Shown here one piece after another: positions 1 to 10,659 of a DNA stretch of 64,000 bases. This DNA is from Agarophyton chilense (lineage: Eukaryota; Rhodophyta; Florideophyceae; Gracilariales; Gracilariaceae). The number at the start of each line of letters is the position of its first letter. Positions within the stretch are counted from its first letter, which is position 1. The DNA is taken from positions 1,240,001 to 1,304,000 of the forward strand of contig JARGXX010000111.1 of NCBI GenBank assembly GCA_030374765.1, given 5' to 3'. The notes beneath the pieces are model-generated. The model worked only from the letters and a program-made list of their open reading frames with translations. It was not told the DNA's origin and did not search any database. The position numbers and the translations under genes were made by a program.

Positions 1-189
1 ACAATTACTCAACCAGAACGTACATGTCAACACTACAAGTGGCTGACAACACCTAGATGGTAGCTCGCCCGGAGCTGAATGGCCGATGATCCCTCGCATC
101 CATCACCTACAGGGTCAGTGTAGTATAATGACAACCTTAAAGGTCAGACCTTCTGCCACTATACGACAGAAGATCACTTTGGTCTAAAG

Positions 190-2103
190 ACACGATTTCT
201 AAATACATTGAATCTCCCCAGCTCAGAAAGATCATGTCACAAAATCGATTTGAACATAAACGGCAATTTATTGTTTTTAGTGGCTCTGAAAACGATCAAG
301 AATCAGAAGAATGCAAGTGGTCACGCGTCACGCGTTTCTGAGTTTGTGAAAGCTATAAATGACCATCGGAAAGCGTTCGTAACTCTGTCACACACTTTGT
401 GCGTGGAAGAAAGTGTGTCACGTTGGTGTGGACTTGGAGGGGAATTGATTGAAATTGGACTTCCCCACTCACTGCTCCTGATCAGAAATCTGAAAATGGT
501 TGTGAATGTAGAGCAACGCCCAGTTAGGGGATACTTGAAGATGCAACTCATAGAATGAGGGTTGAACCCTCCGAGGGTTTTGACTATGATCCCCTCTAAG
601 GTGTGCTGAGGTGGCACGGTTTTCTGGTTAGAGTTCGCCTGTGAAGAAAGGATTCGGATGGCCCATGGCTGGATTGGCCCCGTGGTACACGGGGCTTAAT
701 TTCGGCACCGATTTTCGGATATTTGTTAGAACGTTGGACTTTTGGGCCCTGACAGTGGGATCTCCACGTGTATGGCCCTGAGCAGGTGTGCACTGCTGTA
801 ATTAGTAGAGTTTAGTTAGCGGGCCCTACTTAGGGAGACGAGATCTCACAGTCCGAAGCTCAGAGTAAATGGAAACCAAGGTTGGTCTTCCATACCTTTA
901 GAGGTTCTTCGTCGCCATCGTTTCGGCCTTACAACCCGGAACGGGCTCTGGTTAGCAACGCCTGCGTAGGGACACGACTCCACTTGGAGAGTGCCCACGT
1001 TTGGGTTCCGTGCAACCACCCCCTTGGAACCGCTCAGACGACCTGCGTGCACGATACCCCGTGGGGGTTCTGCTTACTTGTTGCATGCTTTTTGTGTTTC
1101 CTTTCGAGGACAGGTTTTCGCCCCTGTATTGGGTTTCTTTTGTTGTTTTGCCCCTTTTCTGGTTCTCGGGTCCGGTGCCTGTCAGTGCCCGACCCTCGCC
1201 CCGTTTTTCCTCTTCGCCGGATTTTCCCCCAATCTTTGGGATACCCATACCCATTCCCGACCCAACGGTTTCTACCCCTCACTTCCGTCGGTACTGCCGG
1301 AATCCCCCGTGGGAGTTACACCCCACACTACGGGTGGAACGGAGGGCTCTGTCTCTGAGTCTGCCTCCCCCAGGGAGCAAGGCTTCGAACAACTTGAGAG
1401 CACTTCCCGTCGCCGGGTTTTGCTCCACAGTGAATTTAAGACAGAGTGTTCTGGAAGGATTGGAACTATTCTCAAAATAGAAATCAAGATGGGAGCTACG
1501 TAACTAGATGTACCTTTGAATCAGAACATGCGCATGGAACAGCTGTTATAATGAGACGCGTTGAAAATTGGTTCGCATCTGATCGAATAGTTTGTGCCGA
1601 TTCATATTTTTCATCTGTTGAAACAGCTGAAGAACTATTAAAACGTGAAGTACGAATTATTGGGGTTTTAAAAACAGCCACTAGAAGGTTACATATGAAA
1701 TATCTTTCCGAACTTACGATGACGGCACGAGCCAGGCACATGTCAATGGTCTCGAAACTGCCTGAATTGGATCGAAAGATGGAGGAAAACTGATGAAAAA
1801 ACAAAGAAAATTCCGCTTTCCATTTCTATTCCAGAGGTTTTCAAGGAGAACTATTCTTTTTATTCAAGAAGTGATGGGCATAACAGGTCACGTCAAGATG
1901 ATCTGAATATGGAAAAGAAGATTGAAGTTAAAGAATGGTCTTTTAGATTGAATACTTCTTTTCTGGCTGTTTTGGTGGTAAATGCTTCGAATCATTACAA
2001 TGGTACATACAAAAAAAAATTGAATCTTATAATGCATAATTTCTATTGTAATTCCGACGAAAAATTATTACATAACAACTGGTATGCTATTCTAACTATG
2101 TAA
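190..2103 (+). pseudogene. piggyBac-family transposase pseudogene (split by a solo LTR)
   Basis: The translation resembles the DDE_Tnp_1_7 (piggyBac) transposase found in algae and stramenopiles. Around 200-300 there is a stretch reading like the N-terminal domain (NRFEHKRQFIVFS). Near 400-480 comes ESVSRWCGLGG followed by IGLPHS. After the inserted LTR come a TFESEHAHGTAV stretch, then RIVCADSYFSSVETAEELL (about 1580-1650), a typical piggyBac catalytic-core block with its Asp, and near 1880-1990 the NRSRQDD and RLNTSFLAVLVVNA segments. These blocks lie in at least three frames with stops between them, so no product is possible. The 5' end may lie before the window. I did not find terminal repeats or TTAA target sites. 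The family call is fairly firm; exact boundaries are not. Confidence 0.72.
507..1429 (+). mobile_element. Solo LTR, ~920-bp family, copy 1 (inserted in piggyBac pseudogene)
   Basis: The 923-bp element starts TGTAGAGCAA and ends TTGCTCCACA, so its termini are TG...CA with a near-perfect 10-bp inverted repeat. It is flanked by a perfect 5-bp direct repeat, GTGAA, at 502-506 and 1430-1434. A second copy, inverted, lies at 22643-23554 with its own 5-bp duplication. No gag or pol is attached, so a solo LTR left by LTR-LTR recombination is the simplest reading; a small non-autonomous element is the alternative. Open frames inside (for example 882-1358) change frame between the two copies and are probably not coding. 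Confidence 0.85.
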
Positions 2104-2469
2104 AAAAATGAAAGGAGGGAGATGAAAAAGAAAACCCATATATGGCTGATACCATCATTATATTTTGGACATCAATCGAAAATGAAGGAAACTGGATGGT
2201 TCTATGACGTCTGCAAAACCACTAAAAGATCCATAATTTGTTTTTTCAGAATGAAAAAAGTAAAATGATATGGATGTTAATATATGTCACATTGAAACCG
2301 TACTTGAGTGTTATATATATAATCAGCGTGACATGGATCACATTTAGAGCAATAATTAGTCAACGAAATGGATAGTCGTGTGTAAAATTCTGTTTTTAAG
2401 GCTTTTAAGAGGCATTTTTTAAAAACATAAAACATAAGTTCAAGCTAACTTAGGCCTCTTACTGATTCA
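2104..2469. other. AT-rich spacer, no gene seen
   Basis: AT-rich sequence after the last piggyBac-like block, with no ORF or recognisable domain. It may include the 3' end of the piggyBac element, but I could not find a terminal repeat. Confidence 0.4.
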
Positions 2470-2712
2470 ATCCGCGTTGTTCAACTAACTAGATATATTA
2501 TGTTTTCTGAGAAAACAATCTCTTTAGCAGATGTCACCTTTTTTGTCTGCTGTTCAAGTAGACGCAAATGAGTTTTTAGACCATAATAGTTTTTAGAATT
2601 AGTCGAGCTTCCTTGGGATTTTTCGAGTTACACTGAACTCAGCGAGGTTTGAACCCTGTGTTCATCAGTCTCCAAGCCGTCGTGAAACCACTGGGTTGCT
2701 GTTACTGAAGAC
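2470..2712 (-). mobile_element. tRNA-derived SINE candidate
   Basis: On the minus strand the interval from about 2700 to 2640 looks like a tRNA head. An A-box-like stretch with CCAGTGGTTTC (near 2684-2694) is followed about 30 nt later by a B-box match, GGTTCAAACC (complement of 2645-2654). This is the usual spacing for an RNA polymerase III internal promoter. Downstream on the same strand the sequence becomes AT-rich, as expected of a SINE body. The 3' limit is a guess, and no target-site duplication or second copy was found in the window. Confidence 0.35.
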
Positions 2713-2839
2713 AACTGTCCAAATAATGTACTTTAAAAGCAGGGGGAACATGGTAAGAAAGTTAGTTTTTACTTTAAAAATAGAATACGCCGCTACAGTT
2801 TGGAAACCAGCGATCTTTACTAATTTTTTGAAAAATAGA

Positions 2840-2861
2840 ACTGGCCTCATGTGAGGCCAGT
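2840..2861. repeat. Perfect 22-bp palindrome
   Basis: ACTGGCCTCA, then TG, then TGAGGCCAGT: 10-bp arms around a 2-bp centre, 10 bp outside the small solo LTR. Function unknown. Confidence 0.7.
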
Positions 2862-2871
2862 CCGCCGGGCG

Positions 2872-3169
2872 TGTAGACACTAGTCTTGTGCGTAGTCTGG
2901 GCCTATGTCCAATGATGGAATAAAGTACATACGTGGATAATTCTGCGAAGTGTTGACTTGAGTTCGTTTTTCTCGACTCAGACTGTTCTTCTGTTCTTTT
3001 ATATTGCTTTAAAGCACTCCTTAATTGTTCTAGACGCATATCATTTTGTTCTAAGATAGTTCTTTCCTTTTCTACATAAAGTTCTATAGAAGCTTCTAGA
3101 GTCATCTACATACTTCTATAACAGAAATCAGTTTCCAGTTGCATTCTGGAACCTTCTGAGGTTTCTACA
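2872..3169 (-). mobile_element. Solo LTR, ~300-bp family, copy A
   Basis: Read on the minus strand it starts TGTAGAAACC and ends GTGTCTACA. It aligns closely by eye along its length with 11088-11404 (minus) and with the first ~270 bases at 14858-15125 (plus). TG...CA termini and three dispersed copies without an attached internal region point to solo LTRs, probably Ty1/copia-like by size. No matching 5-bp duplication is visible. An apparent minus-strand ORF running through it (2665-3105) is judged a coincidence. It abuts the gypsy fragment that starts at about 3172. Confidence 0.7.
3144..3156 (-). promoter_or_regulatory. Heat-shock-element-like motif in LTR copy A
   Basis: On the minus strand the sequence reads GAAGGTTCCAGAA, an exact match to GAAnnTTCnnGAA, the three-unit binding site of heat-shock factor. 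A second GAA/TTC cluster (AGAAGCTTCTATAGAA) lies near 3080-3096. Copy C carries the same 13-mer. The match is direct; heat induction is inference. Confidence 0.5.
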
Positions 3170-3171
3170 AC

Positions 3172-6100
3172 ATGTACATCCTGCAAGACGATCAGTTCAT
3201 CATAAAACTGCCCCCTCTCTGTGTGCTCTTCAGCAGCTCTACAGGTGCTTGTAGTGTTACAAACCCTATCGCGATGCACTTCGACTCTGGTGCATCACAT
3301 GTCTTCATCTCCGCCCAGGCCGCCCGCACCTTCGGCCTCGAACTTATCGCTTAAGCATTTCCCTTCACCGAGCTTGGCAATAACCTAACTGCCTCCATCA
3401 TACCCAGTCGAGCGCAACCTTGTTCTTCCTAGAGCAACCCGTGCCCATCTCCGTTTACGTCATTGACATGAATGACTCGGAGGATCGACTCCCCCTCATC
3501 ACCGTCGCACTTCAGTCGCTCCGGGAAGTTGGTCCCCGGATAGATTGGCGGGTGTACAGCCTAACCATCAGGCGCGCTGATGGTTTTCTCCGAAAGGCGC
3601 TCCCCCGCCGCCAATCACTACATGGAACAACCTTCGGCACCGCCATGATGCTGTCATTCACGTTCAAGAGCATGCAACGCCTCGTCAAGAGGCGTGAATA
3701 CGAACTGTTCGCCGTTAACGTTCAGGCTTCATCATCCGAGAAATGCCACACTGAGCTGGCCTCAATTGTCGATGAGTTCTCGGATGTCTTCAGAGAAGAT
3801 CTACTTGCCGAACTACCATGGCAACAGGACTCGGATTTCGAGATCAATCTCAAACACGATCAACCATCGTCAGTCTGCCCCATCATCCGGCTTTTCAACA
3901 ACGAGCTCATCCAACTCCCGAATAAACTGGATGAGCTGTTACAGAAAGGGCTCATTTGACCCTCTTTTTGCCGTTCGGAGCCCCGGTCTTCTGCGTCCGC
4001 AAGAAGTTCGGCAAACTGAAGATGGTATGCGACTACCGTGCACTCAACCACGTAACCACCCCTGACGAAACTCCCCTCCGGTTGGTCCATGGGGCCTTGA
4101 ACAAAGTGCCAGGCGCAACAATCTCCTCAAAGCTTGACCTCGTTGGCGGCTACCACCAAATGAGTGCTAAGGACGAAGATTGCCACAAAACCGCTATCCG
4201 AACGCGGTTTGGCTTCTTCGAATAGCGTTTCCTTTGCTTTGGACTCGGCAACGAGCCGGAAGCAATCTCTAGGCTCACCTCTTCGGCTCTAGGTGGACTG
4301 AATGGAAGCGGCCTCGTGCTCTACGTTGATGATATTTTCGTCTACAGCAGATAACTGGAAGAGCACAAGCAACATCTCCGTCAAGTTCTTTCAGCCCTCT
4401 GAGAACATCACCCATACGCCAAACCGTCGAAGTGCGCTTTCGGCGTACCCGAAGTGGAGTTCCTGGACTTTAAACGTATCAGCAGAAGGATTCTCTACAC
4501 AGGGCCGCGTGGTCCCTTCAATCAGAAACTGGCCTACCCCGTCCTCCTTAAAGCATGTCCAACAATTTCTGAGACCCACAAACTTCTACCGACGGTTCAT
4601 TCGCGTCTGAGCTGCTATCCTACGACCTTTGACCATCTTGCTCCGCTCGCATTCTTTTGAATGAACTCCTCTGCTGCAGTCGGCCTTTGAAATAAGCAAA
4701 TTTGCACTTCCCTCCGCCCCCGTTCTCGCTCACCCCGACGCATTTATACCGTTCATCTTGGCCACCGACGCCACGAAATATGCCGTCGAAGCAGCCCTTT
4801 CTCAAGAAGGCCATCCCGCTGCCTTCTTATCTCACCGCCTCTCCCCGGCCGAGAACAACTGAGACACGGGAGACCAGGAGCTTTTGGCTATCTTGATAGC
4901 TCTGCGTGTGTGGGGCCCGTACCTACGCTGCCGTCGCCTCATCCTCCATACCGACCATGATCCCATCCTATACCTACAGTCGAAGCCCAGGCTCAGTGGC
5001 AGACAATGTAGATGGTTGGACGAAATCCAGGAGTATTCTTTTTGAAGTCCGACACATGCCTGGAAAGAATATCGTACCTGACACCCTCAGTCGAAGACCG
5101 GATCACGCTCCTATCCAACTTAATTTTCTCAACATTAAACTTCCTGACATCATCAAGAAGCTCCCGCCGCTCTACAGAACAAACTACTTGGCTACCGGCA
5201 TCCTTCGCCGCACAGAAATCAACCTCGGAGTCTGCTGAAGACGTTCAAGGAACCCTCGACCAATTGCAGGCGCATCCGCTGTAGCCAACAAACGGGCAAC
5301 CATATACATCAGAATATTCAACGGACTCATCTACTGGAAAATAACTGGCTTGCTTCGACTCCACATCCCCGCAAGTCCACTTTTCAACCAGCTTCTCAGC
5401 TACTTCCATGGTATTGGCCATGCAGGAGCGGACACGACATACTACTGAGCGGCCAGAAGCATCTATTGGCCGCACACATACAAAGAAGTACTTCGTATCA
5501 ACCGCTCCTGCCGGTCGTGTCAAGCAAACAAGACCAACAACCAACCTTCGAATGGACTCATCCAGCACCTCCCAATCCCTAACAGGTACTGGGAGATAGT
5601 TATCTTGAACTTCCTCACTGAACTACTGGTCTCAGAGCACGGGTCCGACGCTATACTCTTGCTCGTGGACAAATTGTCGAAGATGAAAACCTTTATCCCA
5701 ACCACCAAGGCCGCCACAGCTCAAGAGACAATTCAGATCTTCGAGACACCCCTCTTCTCCAAACATGGAATACTGCACACCCTCGTTTCCGACAAGGACC
5801 CGAAGGCCTCTTCCCGCTTCAGAACTTCTCTAATGGAAGTATTTAACATCCGCTACAACATTTCAACCGCCGACCACCATCAGATGGACGGCCAATCCGA
5901 AAATGCCATCCAGTCTCTTTCCGCAATGTTTCGGACATACATCCAGCAGTCGCCGTTTTCTTCGGATTCTGTTCTACCGGCGTTGGAGTTTGAAGTTAAC
6001 TCCCATCGCCATACCTCTACGCGCTTATCGCCGTTCGAAATCGCTTTTGGATACAACCCCCACACCTACGTCACGCGCCCGTTGAAACACTTCCAAACGA

Positions 6101-6430
6101 AAAGCGAAGCGGCCATCGACTACATTTAACGCCGCAATTCGATTGCTACTATCGCGCGGAACTACTTCGTCTTCCCCGCGGCCATCCAGAAGTCCCAAGT
6201 CAATCAACACCGCCTAGACGTCTTTCAACCTGGTGACTTGGTTATGTTGCGATCTGAGAGACTCTGTCTTAAGCGTCGCACTAAGCTACCACGGAAATGT
6301 AAACCAACGTTTATCGGCTTTATACCCATTCGCAATCGCTGGAGGCCGGTAACCTACCGCATTGAACTTCCGCCTACAACGCGTTGCGCACACGACGTCC
6401 TCCACGTGTAGCGACTTCGGCCTTCTGTGG
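3172..6430 (+). pseudogene. Ty3/gypsy gag-pol remnant (protease, RT, RNase H, integrase)
   Basis: Domains appear in the order of a gypsy pol, but in several frames with many stops. Aspartic protease: FDSGASHVFIS near 3280. RT: VCDYRALN near 4030, DLVGGYHQM near 4140, and LYVDDIFVY near 4320-4340, the catalytic YVDD box. RNase H: ATDATKYA near 4765 and HTDHDPILYL near 4950. Integrase: LVDKLSKM near 5665, VSDKDPKA near 5790 and DGQSENAI near 5890, carrying the DDE triad region. A C-terminal GDLVMLRSE stretch near 6235 is typical after the integrase core. The gag is missing upstream, where the element is cut by a solo LTR. Decay is heavy, so this copy is dead. Confidence 0.85.
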
Positions 6431-6443
6431 AAAATGAAATGTA

Positions 6444-6783
6444 TGTGTCAAATGTGTGTTTTCTTATGATCCCCGAACCTTGCCGCGCAAAGACCCGCGG
6501 CTCAAGGTATACAAACAGAATTTCTATCCGAACGGCGCTGGAGCACAAAAGCTCGGCCCCGTTCCCTTGGCCAAAAAAACAAGGACATCTTCGCGAAATC
6601 GGTGAGTGCTAAATTCTTAGCACTCAACATCGCTATCCTAAGGGGTATCGACTGAGCGCGATGCATTTAAGTAGTCAAAAGAGCCAGCAAAATGTAAAGA
6701 GAACAAGAGAGTGGACTTGCCAGTCTTTTCTCGCCTTTATTCTTCCTAGTCTACTAACTCTTTTTATTTTGAGTTGCCACACA
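6444..6783 (+). mobile_element. Possible 3' LTR of the preceding gypsy element
   Basis: Directly after the pol remnant a purine-rich tract (GTGGAAAATGAAATG, 6427-6441) precedes a 340-bp interval that begins TGTGTCAA and ends TTGCCACACA, giving imperfect inverted ends of TG...CA type. The layout fits polypurine tract plus 3' LTR. No 5' partner exists in the window to confirm it. Confidence 0.4.
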
Positions 6784-7001
6784 CCGCCGCAAAGCTCCGC
6801 CGATTCTACAACGAAAGCAAGGGCCCGTTAGACGTTGTAATCGACGGCTATGGGCCCCTGGAAAAGAAAGTCGCAGCCGTCCTCCCGCGCAAGACGTTTA
6901 ACCGACGCGTGTACTAAGTCGTTCTTTTCGAGAACGAAGCGCGCGACGAAGCAGTATGGCTTCCACGAACAGCGCCACGCAACTGGAAAGAGGGTGTCTA
7001 G
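6784..7001 (+). other. Short unidentified coding-like fragment
   Basis: One plus frame reads AKLRRFYNESKGPLDVV..., with one stop, ending VLFENEARDEAVWLPR just before the foldback element. The last part vaguely resembles the end of a chromodomain-like or integrase C-terminal module, which would make this another retroelement scrap. I do not recognise it with any confidence. Confidence 0.2.
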
Positions 7002-8279
7002 GTATGAGTTATATCGAAAACCGAGTGACCCGATATCGCACGAGGTTTTCGATAGAACGTGCTTATCGCAATGCTGGCCAGTTGTGGCCAATGATGGCAA
7101 CGCAGCGATGACAGGCACACCTCCTCATTCTTCATGCGAGTGCAATGCATCCGGAGAATGCATATTTGTCGCTGTGTTCTCAGATAAAGGGTCACGCGCG
7201 CGAAGGAAGACCGAACTTTCCCGAGGGAGCGCGCGGATGAAGGGGTACACGTAAAAGCGCCTGCGAGCGGCGGCGAGCGCGAGCGGTAGCGGCGAGCGGT
7301 AGACTAAGGCGGGAGCCGGACGGGGTCACTAGTGTTTTGGTCGAGGCCAGTGAGCCGCACGCGCAGGTGAAAACAACAAACGGTACGTTTACTGCTTTCT
7401 TCCTCTTGCCTCTTTCGGTGACAGTCACCGGGGAGGAGGAGGGCCTCTTATACTACTATAGACGCGGCTTTGACCTCAGTTGCCCTCCAGCAACTGAGGC
7501 AGGCGAATATCGTGCGGTGGCGGCGAGGTGGAGGATAACACGATCCTCCACTAGAGTGCACCATGTGCTGTTAGCCCCTGATTAGTGCGCTTGTCTTGAC
7601 AATACTACACTCTCTATTTGTATCGGAACACCCTCTTCTGCCTTCTCTGTCTTCCCGCGACCGAGTTGGCGAGGAGGGGGATGACCGACAGCGCACTTGG
7701 AGAATACGAATATAGGCCCGATTTGATATCACACTCAAACGATTGTGATAACCAAGAACCGCTCAGATATCAGCACTCCTACAGTGCGATAACTCTGATC
7801 ATCGCACTGTAGGAGTGATATCAAATCGGGAAGATTGTGATATCAAATCGGGCCTTTATTCGTATTCTCCAAGTACTCACAAGCTATGCACACAACCAAC
7901 TGCGACGCTTCCTTCATTCGCTGCACTCGCTTCGCTGTCGGTCATTCCCCTCCTCGCCAACTCCTAATCCGCCCCAATGTTCCCCTGCCACTGTAGTAAT
8001 TCACGTTGACGGTGATCTGACCAGACATGTTCTGAATAGCGTAGAACGGCGGCTCACTCTCCTTCAGTCTTGTCACGGGGAGGTTGCGAGCGGGTTATAG
8101 GAAGCCAGAGAAGGCAGAAGAGGGTCTTCCGATACAAATAGAGAGTGTAATATGCATTCTACGGATGCATTGCACTCGCATGTGCCGTCATTGGCCACAA
8201 CTGGCCAGCAGTGCGAGAAGCACGTTCTATCGAAAACCTCGTGCGATATCGGGTCACTCGGTTTCGATATAACTCATAC
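7002..8279. mobile_element. Foldback element with long, composite inverted repeats
   Basis: The outer arms match in inverted orientation: 7002-7165 (starting GTATGAGTTATATCG) and 8150-8279 (ending CGATATAACTCATAC). Further nested inverted pairs lie inside: 7603-7660 with about 8095-8150; 7661-7705 with 7917-7965; and a central hairpin, 7695-7740 with 7830-7877, sharing CCCGATTTGATATCA. Intervening segments are unpaired, so the arms are discontinuous, typical of foldback or multi-arm MITE elements. No transposase is present. Flanks are GTGTCTAG and GTACCCCA, with no clear target duplication. Confidence 0.7.
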
Positions 8280-8583
8280 GTACCCCACCTCGGCCGTCTT
8301 AGGCCCTGAAGCACGCCGCCAGTTTCCCTCTTCGTCATATTGCGTGTTCAACACGCATCGAGCGCGAAGTACCCGTCAGATCTGCTGCGTTTGTGACGGC
8401 ACCCGCGAGAGGGCCGCCCTTCTCGCCGCCATTGCGGCGGCGCTTGTGGCAGCCATCCCCGGATATGAGGAATATTCTGCGTAGGGAGTGTTTGGGACCG
8501 TTGATTTACTACTTTCACAGATATTAGTTGAGCAGAATATACATCGACGTCTATCTCCGCGTGCAAACATCGCTTTTGTTGGG

Positions 8584-8591
8584 GGTATAAA
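8584..8591 (+). promoter_or_regulatory. TATA box for the gene at 8724
   Basis: GTATAAAT lies about 135 bases before the start codon. It is followed from about 8612 by a pyrimidine-rich CTCTCTC tract suited to an initiator, giving a predicted 5' leader of roughly 105-115 nt. Confidence 0.6.
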
Positions 8592-8723
8592 TGAACCCCA
8601 GTAGAACTGCAGCCTCTCTCTTTATCTCTCGTTCTCTCTCTCATCGAACAATCGCAACAAAGCGCATCCCTCAGAGCTGAACCCCTCATCCGACCCCAAC
8701 ACACCATAGCCCACAGAACCACA

Positions 8724-9224
8724 ATGGCGGACACTGACGCACCCACAACGGAAGCCGAAAAAGTGGCAGCTGCAAATTCTTTGATCAAGTACACTTCCGA
8801 AGAAGAAGCAACACTTGCCGCAGCCGCAAAGGTTATCAAATCAAACAACCCTCCCGCAGCCCAGAAAGTGTCGTCTGCATCGTTCATTCCATCAGACGGC
8901 CATATTTGGGTTGATGGAATGAAAGTACTCATAACTACATCGAGTGGCACCAGCGGGACTATTCAGTTCCGCCTGCGCTACCCCAAAGATGCTTGGTGGA
9001 AGGGAGTCTGGATACAGGATTCGTATCAACGAGAACTTGGCTCCATAGAATCTAGTGGCGAGGGTCCGGTATATTCTGAAAAATTCCCCAGGAACAGGTT
9101 TGAGAGCCGAGTTTACCTCGACTGGTGGAAAGCCAAGTTTTTAGGAGTTCACACATGGGTGTTTTGTGGTTGGATGGATGCGAATGAGGTCGATGGCAAA
9201 ATAGTCGATATTTACTTCCCTTGA
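8724..9224 (+). CDS. Orphan soluble protein, 166 aa
   Basis: This is an intact ORF with a good promoter context: TATA box at 8584, pyrimidine-rich start region, and ATG in the setting ACAATGG. The product starts MADTDAPTTEAEKVAAAN with an acidic, Ala-rich, probably helical first 60 residues. Residues 70-166 are rich in Trp, Gly and beta-prone residues (WVDGMKVLI, RLRYPKDAWWKGVW, YLDWWKAKF, HTWVFCGWMD), suggesting a small beta-fold with surface tryptophans, perhaps a binding domain. There is no signal peptide, membrane segment or known motif, and I do not recognise the family. It stands alone between mobile elements. The frame is undamaged, unlike most of the window, so it is probably a working gene. 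Confidence 0.75.
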   Translation: MADTDAPTTEAEKVAAANSLIKYTSEEEATLAAAAKVIKSNNPPAAQKVSSASFIPSDGHIWVDGMKVLITTSSGTSGTIQFRLRYPKDAWWKGVWIQDSYQRELGSIESSGEGPVYSEKFPRNRFESRVYLDWWKAKFLGVHTWVFCGWMDANEVDGKIVDIYFP

Positions 9225-10640
9225 TCCGCGACGTCCATATCATCACGAGAAACGTACTTGTGATACGATTGAGGTGTGTCGAAGCGTGTTTTCATACTCT
9301 CCCAACATTTCTAGGGTTCTAAGCAGTTGTATCTATCGATTTTGGTTGGGTTTTACGATAGTTTCTTGACAAAGTAAACGAAACATGCAAAAATGAACTG
9401 ATTGTTTCGTACCAGTTTGCTTGCGATTGCGGAGTACGGTCATGTACCTTGGTGCCTTCGTATTTTGAAGGGAAGTGGAAGAGCTAACTGATTGCATCGG
9501 AGATCGATCAACGCATCAGCGAAATACACGTGGAAGTACAAAGCCATCATCGTGAACAGCGCTTTAAAGCGCTGTACAGGTAGCGGCTTTGTAGATGACG
9601 CAGAGAGGACTGCAAATGAAGCACGGCGGACTCGAGGCGATCGCGTTGTCGTTGAAGCTCGTCATGATGCGTGGCGGTGGTGAGCTGTGGCGGGGATGGC
9701 GTCAATGGGTAGAGCATCGTCGATGACAAGAGCGAGACAGTTCAAATATGTTCTTAGAAATGGGATTTTGGACAAAGTTGTGGGTTGGCCCGCTTGGTGT
9801 AGAACGGGCCTAAGGCCACACCGTAGGGAGCGCCGCATGACATGCATATTGCGCGTCTCAACCAGCAATGGCAAAAGTCATCGTCGCTGCACCTTGGATG
9901 GTTGACAGCTGCAAATGGAAACAGTTCATCCCTTGTTGCTGTTGAGGCTTGAAGCCAATAGTGAGCGTTCTTGTTGTCCGAGTTGCAAGCGATGCAATCT
10001 CACATCTGTGCCTGTTTTGCACTTGAGTTCTCGTTCTACACACTTCGGCTCAGGTAGAGACAGTACAGCTTTTTCTTATGTCCATCTTCAGCCGTCTCTT
10101 CTCCTGAATCAAGTTCGCAAACAGCATTAATCGAACCCTCCATGTACGTGCCTTTGTGTTCATTCTTGTGTGCATATACACCGTTCAAGCAAAAAACGTT
10201 ACTCGTTTGCAATACCACACGCCTCCACCGCGCGACCATTCTAGTTTGCCGACGATATCTTTTCCCCTACGCGACAGGGCGCCGTACAATCCGTGATATT
10301 CCACTGGTTGACGCGCAGCAGTCTATCAGGAACGTCGTCGCCATGCCAAATAACCGCACGGCCTTCGCCACTGCGGATCACGGCATGCTGCCGCGCGCCC
10401 TACTCCACGTGCAGTTAGACAGCAGCTCGGCTGATCGAAGGATGCCTTTGGTTGCCGCCATGGATCCAAGCTTTTTAATGGCAGCGTCCGCGAGCACGAG
10501 CCGTCCTGCCGAGCGCCCAGACATGCCATGTTGATTTCCAACAAAAGCACACTCCAGGTGGGATTTTTTTTGCGATATCCCGCCTAGTACATGGCCATTT
10601 TGTTCTGTGTCACGCTTATTCAATATATTCTTATCAATTT
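9225..10640. other. No supported gene; weak ORFs only
   Basis: The first ~200 bases are presumably the 3' untranslated region of the preceding gene. Between about 9490 and 10110 the minus strand has short coding-like stretches in changing frames, including a coiled-coil-like DELQRQRDRLESAVLHLQ (9547-9729). At 10142-10534 a plus-strand ORF of 130 aa begins with ATG, but its composition is unremarkable and the antisense frame is equally open. I cannot assign a product. Confidence 0.4.
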
Positions 10641-10659
10641 CTGTGTAGCGATGCTTCGA

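Noticed and set aside
882..1503. Overlapping ORFs of 158-170 codons in the 920-bp element
   Set aside because: The matching ORF in the second copy diverges in frame after small indels, so the similarity is at DNA level only.
2665..3105. Minus-strand 146-codon ORF
   Set aside because: It starts inside a solo LTR and runs into unrelated flanking DNA; the other two LTR copies do not share the second part.
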